Part shown: in pieces, positions 55,621-64,000 of the stretch
Position numbering within the stretch: position 1 is the stretch's first letter
Layout of the letters: each line of letters opens with the position of its first letter
Assembly: GCA_963971405.1 (NCBI GenBank)
Contig: OZ020486.1
Coordinates: 10,997,419-11,061,418, forward strand
Direction of reading: 5' to 3'
From: Psococerastis gibbosa
Lineage: Eukaryota > Arthropoda > Insecta > Psocodea > Psocidae
Length of the DNA: 64,000 nucleotides
Translations under genes and position numbers: made by a program
Notes under the pieces: generated by a model
Told to the model about the DNA's origin: nothing
Database searches by the model: none
What the model saw: the letters and a program-made list of their open reading frames with translations, nothing else

Positions 55621-55894
55621 TCTAAGAAACAATGGGAGTTGGAAAAGTCAAACTAGTGTTGAAATTCAAATTTTACGGGAAATATCGACACTTTAAGAGC
55701 TATTACAGATATCGCCTCTTTCAGAAGAAATGCTCCTCTACATTTCGATACATGGAATGTGACCATGACTAACAATAATGACTACCTACTTTCTTTACTC
55801 TACTCGTCTTGTGACAACGATTTTCCACAGCTATTGAACAAGATTGGTGGATAAATCGGATTAACTACGAGTTAAATGAAGCCTATTATGAGAG

Positions 55895-56116
55895 GTCAAG
55901 ACTTGTAGAGTAGTGGTACGGACTCTGACTTTCACTCGAAGGGTTGTCTGTTCGAATCCTACACTTCCAACATTTTCCGGCCATGCTTCGGAAGGCATGT
56001 AAAGCAGGCGGTCCCGGGTTTTCCAAGATGAGTGTAAGAGAGGGCTTTTTAGCCATAAGTCCGCTAAGTTTGCTTAGTAATAGAACAAAAACAGTCCTTA
56101 TTTATTTATTTATTTA
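55895..56116 (+). mobile_element. SINE S, copy 8
   Basis: Full-length plus-strand copy with A box TAGAGTAGTGG, B-box variant GTTCGAATCC and (ATTT)n tail. Confidence 0.85.
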
Positions 56117-56144
56117 GAGGTTACACGAAGAATGCGTATATTTG

Positions 56145-56480
56145 CACTTACAAAACGAGGCAATGGGGAGACCTTGTAAGACCAGTATCACGCACAGCCA
56201 AGTGTGAGCGACTGGATCCCATACTACAAGGTTTCGCCTACCCTAGAAAACTCGCGATTGATTTGAGAGTGGCGAGAAATGCTACTAGGTAACTTCCCAA
56301 AAGTCCTTAGAGACCATTTCTTAGAGAAAGCTTTCTACACTGTTCCTGAGGCACTAGCTCAATGACAATGACAGAACAACCCGATTTTGACGATATTTTG
56401 ACGATTTCACATTATACTCTCTTTATACTTTACTTGTTGCTTACTTGATTGTATAATTTAACAGAAATATATATTTATTT
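56145..56480 (+). mobile_element. LINE 3' end, fragment
   Basis: Second copy of the family at 1684-1985: ACCTTGTAAGACCAG, GAGCGACTGGATCCCATAC, TTGAGAGTGGCGAGAAATGC. Confidence 0.5.
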
Positions 56481-56526
56481 AGTTACTTTTCAATTTTTTC
56501 GCGCATTTTTTTTTATTTGTTGTGTG

Positions 56527-56872
56527 AAGAAAGATTATTCGCATATAAACAATTCAATGAATGTATCCGAATTACCTCTTTAGCCGCTTCATACTTGTGT
56601 TGAGTTACGACAAGTTTCCGATCGCTTGGCGTTTAGAGACTCGAAAAACCTACCAATATGCCATCGAATTATAATTAATAATAATGTCTCGAAGTACTTG
56701 ATATTAGCCTAGGCCTACTTGTCCAATGCCAACGACCCCTTGGATTTCGGGCATTATTTATATTGTTTCCCTATGCATTTTAGGCCATTGGCTAACTGGT
56801 ATGCGACCTCGACGTCAACCTACGCCGGCTGCAAGCGATAATGGACAAGCTGAGGGAAGCTTACCATTGAGG
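56527..56872. repeat. Dispersed repeat E copy 6 next to repeat G copy 5
   Basis: E spans about 56527-56672 and G about 56725-56870 (GACAAGCTGAGGGAAGCTTA). Confidence 0.55.
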
Positions 56873-56879
56873 TAAGTAA

Positions 56880-58595
56880 ATAATTATGGTACCTTCATCA
56901 TGTTGTAGCCTAAACAATATAATAAAGCCAACAAATTACAAAATTTTAATTTATTAAAATAATAACTTATTATCTAACTGTACATTACAATTCTTTGGTC
57001 ATTGTATTATGGTTGGTACAAATGGTAATTTCAACGTTGTACTGTTTGGTATAAGTTTTCGGTCAGTCTGTCCCATGTAACCAGTCAGTTACGTTGTAAC
57101 CAGTCAAAGTTACGTTGTAACCGGTCCGAGTTAAGCGTTGTCGAGTGTAAGCTTAAACAGTTCACTATACATTCTAGTATAGTTGTTGTAAAAGTCCAGT
57201 AAAAGTAAGAAGTCCCCGATCCACCACCAATAGTAGAAAGTCCGTGAAAAAGTAATTTTTGTTTTTAAACAGTAGTGGAAAGTATTGGTCCAGTTAACCG
57301 TATATGGCGTGTGTACAGTGTTGGCTGTTAAGTAAACCGTACGATAAGTAACTGTCAAATAAACCATCAATTGTTAAGGTAATAGTTGAGCTGTTTAGAA
57401 GTCAAGTACAGTAAGTTTAGTATACAAGTTCAGTTGAAAAGGTGAAGTCGAAGAATTGAATGTGCAACCTGAGATGAAAAATTCATACAAACAATTAAAT
57501 AGACTTACACATAAAAAATAAATTAACTCGACCGAATTTGGAATGGGAAGTATAGAGTATTTTGATATCTGTACTGGATTATTTTAGACTAGTTATCCCG
57601 ATCCGTCCAGTTTTTGGACCAAACACTCCTTCACCTTCCAATCCCGTGTCCAAAAACTGACCCGACTGCCAGGAGTTGAACCTTTAGAGGAACCTGTAAA
57701 AATAAAATAAATTCAATTATGAACAGTTCAGTGGTGACATGACATCTTGTTTGTTTTCCAACGTCTTTTTTCAGCACCTCTGCATTTCTTTAAGAAATCC
57801 TGTCAGCCTGGCTCATTATTTTAAAAATTTCTAGACCTGATGGTTTTGACAATATTGTACTATTCATATTTCATGAGATATATGATGTTTACACTTGCCC
57901 TTATAATGTTTTACCCCCTCCAATAATTGTCTCGTAAAAATGCTGTACTTTTGTGAAATATTCCCCTGAGTATGGTGTTCAAATGTCATGGTTTTCGTAC
58001 GTAACACCATAATAAATAGAGAGTAGTAGCGCGGAAAATTTGTTTATGGCGTGCTTCCAAGTTAACTCTTATTTATTGTATTTCACTACAGGCCATGACT
58101 TACTAACAATATTGCTTTTGAAATGAAAAACTCTACACGACCGAAGGGTCAACGAGAGATCGTGTACTGAGCTGCTAATGAGCCACAATGAGACATTCGT
58201 AATAACTGTAAGTGTGAATCATTATGCAAAATCGAGAAAGTGGCAATGAAAAAAGTAACTTGCACTGAGGAGGCATTGGGGATAGTTACACGTTTCACAT
58301 GACAGTATTGTTCTAAGACGCGATGTACGGGTTTCATTATCATTATTATTATTATTTTTTTAAACGTTAGGTTTCCTTTTAGGTAAAGCTCGATGAGTTG
58401 AAGGGGGGCCCAGAACAGGAACCATTCCTTTGGAATCCCCCCTTCACAATTGTAAAACTACCTTATTATTAATTTTACACTTATGTAGATAAATATACGA
58501 TTTTCATTTCATTTGATTTCAGACCTCTTTAGAGCCGTTCAAAAATGTGATACTTTCCATCTTTTCAAGAGTGAATTTAAAAAAAAAGTGCTTAC
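56880..58595. other. 3' flank of Osiris C
   Basis: Contains a hairpin near 57615-57660 (GTCCAGTTTTTGGAC facing GTCCAAAAACTGAC) and the R-repeat edge at 57749-57813. AATAAT at about 58470 on minus is only a weak poly-A signal. Confidence 0.4.
57070..57130 (+). repeat. Short tandem repeats
   Basis: GTAACCAGTCAGTTACGTT is repeated with variation about three times. Confidence 0.6.
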
Positions 58596-58600
58596 CAAAC

Positions 58601-58968
58601 TCACTGCTGTGGCTTGTACGATCTGTAGGCGAGATCTTGAGGATCAGCTGCTGCCCTGGCCCATCCACCATGGCCGCCTCCGCCACTACCAGAACTGCTG
58701 TAGTCGCCACCGGACCAGCTGTCGTGACCACCGCTGCTCACGCTACTGCTGCTGTGGTGTGGGTGGCTGACAATCTCGTACGTGACGCTCTTCTGCTGAC
58801 TGAGCAGCTTCTTGAGACCGATGATGGCAGCGAGAACGAGAGCAATCTTGCCGATGACGAGGGCCTTGCCTGCAATAAGAGCGATGGCACCGAGAGCAAT
58901 GGGGATCAGGGCTGCAGCCTTGAGTTTCAGGGCGAGGAGAAGAGGCAGGAGGATTTTGGCGGCCTTCT
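58601..58968 (-). CDS. Osiris family gene C, last coding exon
   Basis: After the acceptor TTTCTTTACAG the exon (entered with two bases, phase 1 as in genes A and B) reads KKAAKILLPLLLALKLKA, then LIPIALGAIALIAGKALVIG and AIIGLKKLL, a textbook Osiris hydrophobic domain. Next come VTYEIVSHPHH and a Ser/Gly/His tail, ending DPQDLAYRSYKPQQ with the AQxLAY motif and a TGA at 58603-58601. It has 121 complete codons plus stop. The stretch is strikingly GC-rich with even codon use, unlike its surroundings, so several open frames overlap it on both strands; those are shadows. The VTYE/SHPHH tail is seen in typical Osiris paralogs, but the number cannot be assigned. Upstream exons were not found between 58970 and 64000 and may lie outside. 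Confidence 0.95.
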
Positions 58969-58969
58969 C

Positions 58970-61360
58970 TGTAAAGAAAAAAAGAAAACTGTTAGAAGGC
59001 GGAGTAGGAATTCTCTACGCATTAAGACGGGTCACTAATATTACTAGAGTGTATTTGTATGTTTTAATGGACACAATTAGGCTAAGTGAGCAAAGCTTGT
59101 TACCTCTTATTTTCCGTTTATTTTTATTTCACGTTACTTTACTCTATCTTGCCACCTTCATCAGATTTTAGAAAAAGTCTGCAAAAACTTATGATAAAAG
59201 ACTTAGGCCTCACTACGTTATCAGTGAGTCTTAGATTTGGGTTTTGTATTGCTCACGATTAACAAATTCCCCCGTCATATAACTCCAGCGACTTCGTTCT
59301 TACTTTGCAAACATATTTTTGTCTTGTTGAATGTTCTACCTTACCTAGGTTTATAAATTGTAAGCAACATAATAGGGTAATTATTGTTTGCGTATGGAAG
59401 CGGTCTGTCGCAGCTGTGTTTTATAATTGACAGTTCCCTTGGGCAGACACCACAAACAATTGAGCATGTGAGATTAAATTATGTATTATATGATGACAAA
59501 GATTAATTTGCATAAATTGGCAAACATCAAACTAATTAGAACTAAGTATTTCCCACCACAATCAGCTGTTGAAGCGGATGAAAGGGAAAACAAATTGTTC
59601 TCACATGCAATTAGGGTCACTAACAAATCTATTCAAACAAGCACCGAAAAAGAAACTTTAGAAATTATACCGGACCAGTTCCATTACCATGTAATGACTG
59701 CCTTTTTTTATAATAATTATCACTTCTCGTCTTGAATGGAGCACTTAGACCCGCGGGTTAGGAGCCGGCATGGGCAATTTAAGAAAAATCTGAGTCACGA
59801 GGCAGGCAGCGCTGGGTATATGCACGTGAACAGGATCTCATGTTGATGACTCGATAATCACAGACCGGACATTAGGAGAAGGGCGAGTTGTAGAAGTAGT
59901 AGTAGTAAGAGAAAGTGAGGATATGTATCACAATAAGCCTCTGATATGATCAGGGGCTAATCAGGCGGGTAGACATGTGCCTGCTGCCGTCAGTAATCCG
60001 TGGAAACTAGGTTAATGACTGGACCACGCACCGGACAAGGGCAGGCAGGTTCCGAAGAAAGTTTTAGGCGTGTCGCTCATCCCCGGGCGTAGTTCTGCTT
60101 CTATGTACATGCCTTGTTAGGAACATGAAAGGGAAGGCTTATTAACAAGCTGGCATTTTCCTTACGCAGACAACAGACCGCACTCTGCTATGTCCTTTCG
60201 TTTTCCGTTCTTGTTGAACATGTTTAGTAGATTGGATGGGGAATCAGATGAAGCTGTCAGTTAGTCTGGATTTGAAAGTGAATGGGATTGGTTGGTTGAG
60301 TGGTGATTATTTAGCAGATTCAGCGATTAATGATCTGTGGCACTGTAGCTTTTCATTTTGCTGCATTAATGAGTTCTAGTTCATTAACATGCAGTTACCG
60401 TGGTATAGGTTTATATACAAATTACAATACTTTGCCATAACAATAACAATTGGTTTCACAAACACTGTCAAATATTCTTAATAAAATGTCCAAATGAGAT
60501 TACTCAAGTATTCAGCTGACAATATTGTTGAATTGAATAATTAATATACTGTATCTATACTACTCTTTTAAGTCTACAACAGCAACGAAAACATTGCATA
60601 GCTATGATAGAAATTTCTGAGAATTAAAGCGACGTTGACGTTTCGATTGTTTTGAAGCGTATTCAACATAAGCCTATAGTAAGAACAGTTCTCACCATCA
60701 TCTGAAAAGCTTAGGCAAGGAATACCTCACGGTATTTGTATTTGTAGATTTGTCCAGTGGTGGAAGATGCCCAAAGTCCGTAAGGCAAACGAACAGGCGG
60801 ATATTCCCGATTGTTGGCACTTGGCAATGCGTACAGAACGGATTCAAAAGAGTCAACGATAATAAAAAGAAGCAAATACGTATTCCAATACTACTGGCCT
60901 ACTGAAATACCGGGTCAACTAACCATCGAATCCAATTCTAAAGGTCAGTTTTAGTCTAAGAATAGGCCAGTGGATGACCAACTGGAAAGCCTGGCCATCA
61001 TCAATAATATTGAATAAGATTTGGCAGGTATTCAAATGAGGAACAGGTTCGTATGGGAACAGGACCGGTCAGTGTGGAATTCAGGAGAAAGAAGAAAGTC
61101 ATTTCGAAAACTGGACAAACTTGCCACGCTGGTCTCCCATTCAGGTTTAAGGTGCGTAGTATGCGTGTTTGGACAATTTAATTTCAGTGCTGTCTTTTAA
61201 ACTGAACGTTAAATAGAGAGTGATCTCTCTGACCCGGTTTCGGTTAATGTTTGCCTTTGATAGAACAGGTGTTTTTCTCCCCAAACTAATATATTTAGTA
61301 GTGTTTGTCGGGTTAATAACGACTTAGGCCTCATATTTGGGCCCATAGAGCGACCCCAAC
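58970..61360. other. Presumed Osiris C intron or upstream sequence
   Basis: 59750-60170 is unusually GC-rich and free of recognisable repeats or frames, so it may be regulatory. Elsewhere AT-rich. Confidence 0.35.
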
Positions 61361-61368
61361 TTGGCTGT

Positions 61369-61500
61369 CGTACGCCAGCCCATAGGACAGTAGACCTCCT
61401 GATTATAGTGGATTCCGAACCACTTGGGAAGCACAGTGAAGTCACACGATTAGTTCGGAGGTGACCAGGACAAGCCTTACCATGTTTACCTACCGGCACA
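61369..61500 (-). repeat. Dispersed repeat R, copy 3
   Basis: Close to the reverse of 8385-8515, including CCTCCTGATTATAGTGGATT. Confidence 0.65.
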
Positions 61501-61509
61501 AACTAATAT

Positions 61510-63700
61510 ATAGTATTATAATTTGTTATGGGGGATCCAGGAGCTTTCTGATGTTGGCCTGTAATGCCTCAAGCCAAAAGAGCGTAAAGTCTATTTATTA
61601 ATTTGCACAGTCGGAATCAGAAGAGAAGGCTACAACAAAATTCATCCTAAAAATTGTATAGTCAAGATATGACATCCTATGTAAGTGCTTATTAGTAGTA
61701 TTGCATTCTATTGTATAAAAACCTTTAAATTGGCTTTTCCCGAAACTCTACAACTGGTTTGAAACGTCTTTTGGAAGGGCAAAGCCCTCCAAAGTGCCTC
61801 CAGGGATAATCTAATTTGTTCGTACAGTACAGATTATATCGAACACTTCGTGATATCCCCAACCTGATTTAGATCTTCATTTATCATTGATAATACAGGC
61901 ATCCCTTAGTCAATTATATTGCATACATTTTCTCCCCAAGCTAGTAATGTTGTTATGAGGTTACTAAATTACGGTAATTCTATTGTCTACTGCAGGTATC
62001 GGGTGCATAGCGTTCTGTAAATGAAATATAATGGAATATATTTATGTTCAGATTCCATATATTGTCGAATGCTGCAGGTGATGGAAGTCTCATGTATTAT
62101 CATTTTTCATTTTTCATTGTCATTTGAGGTTATAAAGACAGGTGTCGTTTTGTGTTTGCTCGATTGTAAAATATCTTCACAAACAGCAAACTCTAGGTGA
62201 TTATTGATGGGAATTCTACTGAAAACGTGCATATTTACCGTAAGTTGACTGATCCGGATTATAGTCTAAGGATATCCTGTTCATTATATCCTCCAATCAA
62301 GTGTCATCATACAATTATCAAAGAAATTGCCCATTTCCGACATTGAGCACCGCATTTCTATCGCGGGAAATTCAGTATACAGTCTACAGTAACAATTGGT
62401 CTAGTTTACAAGGATTATGATACCTTTGACACTGAAAATTAAATTGATCGCACATACAATACTTGCTGCCAATGCGGCTGTAAACTGTAATATTGGGTCA
62501 ATGGCAATTAACCATACTCTCATTGACAACCGTATTACTGTTGACCGCATTAATGTTGATCCAGTAATTGAAACAAATGAAACAACGAGTTTGTACGATT
62601 TCATTAATATAAGCTTATGCAAGTATTTGGAAGAACAAAGTGTTTCGTCCAATTTCATTCAAAAAAGTGCAGGATTCGTTGATAATTGGAGCTAAATGAA
62701 GGCCACATGTCACATATTGAAATGTAGAGAAACATTTCTGCTAATTTAACAGATATTCTTGACGACTCTGATATTTCCTGTGCAAATCGACTTTGTGCAA
62801 AAGCCGCGTAGTGGGGGGGGGGGGGGGGGTACTCGAATTTGCTCTTAAAGTACGATTCTGGCGTAATGTATCCAATTAACCAGTACCGTATCCACTTATC
62901 CACTGTATATACCAATGAGACAGGCCTTGTAATCAATATCACAAAGGCTTTGATTATAAATCTCCCTGCCCTTGGCTCTTTTAAACCGTCAATAGAGAGC
63001 AAGTCATTAATAGGCTAATACATTAATTTAAAAAATTCCACATTCAATGTAATATATGTTTGAAGTGGAAATGGCATTTGCGCGATAAAGGGCACTCAAT
63101 TAAAATGACATAAAAGCGTCTATGCAATGAAAAGTATCCACAAATATTTTTGTTACCGCTAATGACTCTGCCACTCTACTATCCAGAACTCATAAAAAAC
63201 CTTTTTATTCTCAATTTCTCAATCTCAATTTCACGGCGAGCGTACATCCGCTACGAAATGTTCATAGGAAATCGAATATTCAGATTTTTATATCACTGGA
63301 AAAGGGATTTGTCTTTCAGACCTTTTCCCATTTTCATTTTTATTTGTATGAATAAGCAAACAGAAATTTTTATTTGAATTTTGTGGGAAAACTGCTGATG
63401 CTGGTTGGAAAAATAATTGTGATTTTAATACGCTGTAATAAATCGGGCACCTGTAGATGGCTGGTAATATTGGACTGTGAACCAAAGTTTAACTTTGTTG
63501 ATATTAAAGGAAACGTTATCACAGATATGGTTAAATGTGCTGCCAATCTTTTGGTTCATCAAACCTCACAAAATTAAGCAGTAGATTCTATGACAGTGCT
63601 CAGGTCAAAAATCTGCTGCCATGGGCTGTCATGTCATGCCGTTTTTTATACTGTACAAAATATACAAAGTTAATCCCCATTGACTAAAATAAGCACCACT
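61510..63700. other. Unassigned sequence
   Basis: A 92-codon plus frame at 62417-62695 has fairly protein-like composition but no splice or family support. A G run of about 16 lies at 62814. Confidence 0.35.
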
Positions 63701-63810
63701 CACCGATGCACTGTTTATTATGTTATGGTCAACAACATGCCCAGTGGCCGCGGCCGCGGGTCTCCCCTACTTATAAAAGCAAGGTAGGTACCCATTTGTG
63801 TTGGCCATGC
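63700..63810. promoter_or_regulatory. Possible promoter with TATA readable on both strands
   Basis: TTATAAAAG at 63771-63779 is a consensus TATA box on plus. Read on minus (TTTTATAAG) it lies about 65 bases from a consensus donor CG|GTGAGT at 63703, which would suit a noncoding first exon of Osiris C. Neither use is proven. Confidence 0.25.
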
Positions 63811-64000
63811 GGAAAAAAATCATTCCTTTTACGCAGAGTCTCGAGTTTTCCGTTTCATAGTCTAGTTTTCTACCAACCGCCATATTATGGGTTAATATTG
63901 TTTATTTGGGAATTAATTTTGCGGTTACTATCTTCACTATTTGTCTTATTGAAGCATGAGTGGCAGGTGAAAACCGGATGCACGGAACATTAAAGTTATA

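Noticed and set aside
58519-58731. Minus-strand 70-codon frame beginning MVTTAGPVATTAVL
   Set aside because: Out of frame with the Osiris C exon.
58547-59171. Long plus-strand frames (163 and 119 codons) over the Osiris C exon
   Set aside because: They are antisense shadows of a GC-rich coding exon; the minus frame has the family motifs and splice acceptor.
62417-62695. 92-codon plus frame beginning MIPLTLKIKLIAHT
   Set aside because: Protein-like wording but no start context, splice sites or recognised family; left as unassigned.
1-64000. LTR retroelements or other capsid- or envelope-bearing elements
   Set aside because: No long terminal direct repeats, protease, integrase or capsid-like frames were recognised; the retroelement remains seen are LINE and SINE.

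Overview
This window is nuclear DNA from an insect with a large, repeat-rich genome. The clearest host genes are three members of the Osiris family, a family known from insects, all on the minus strand. Osiris A (20568-25619) and Osiris B (30372-41009) can be assembled exon by exon from splice sites and matching reading phase. Only the last coding exon of Osiris C (58601-58968) is visible. The C-terminal motif, cysteine spacing and intron phase agree with the family, so the window is a slice of the Osiris cluster, which is known to be kept together across insects. Kilobase introns packed with repeats suggest a hemimetabolous insect, perhaps a hemipteran, but this is only a guess. Layout: 1-20 kb holds no recognisable host gene apart from one weak exon candidate (1391-1525); it is repeats and AT-rich spacer. 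20.5-25.7 kb is Osiris A, 30.4-41.0 kb is Osiris B, and 41-58 kb is repeats plus one 327-codon plus-strand exon of unknown function with 30-residue repeats (46897-47879). 58.6-64 kb is Osiris C and its presumed upstream intron and flank. The repeats were classed by comparing copies inside the window. They include a tRNA-derived SINE with an (ATTT)n tail (8 loci), a palindromic element carrying a complete tRNA-like cloverleaf, 3' ends of several LINE lineages with different tails, several foldback or MITE families with long inverted repeats, hAT-like MITEs with long G or C runs, three 0.8-kb TIR elements, and a 130-bp tandem array inside Osiris B. Several copies are nested and give a relative order of insertion. 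No LTR retrovirus, Polinton or CRISPR array was recognised. How the genes fit together: Osiris proteins are secretory or endosomal membrane-associated proteins of cuticle-forming epithelia. A and B share a C-x7-C pair after the signal peptide and a phase-1 intron just before the hydrophobic domain; C enters its hydrophobic exon in the same phase. No operon-like arrangement is expected, and all three genes are transcribed in the same direction.
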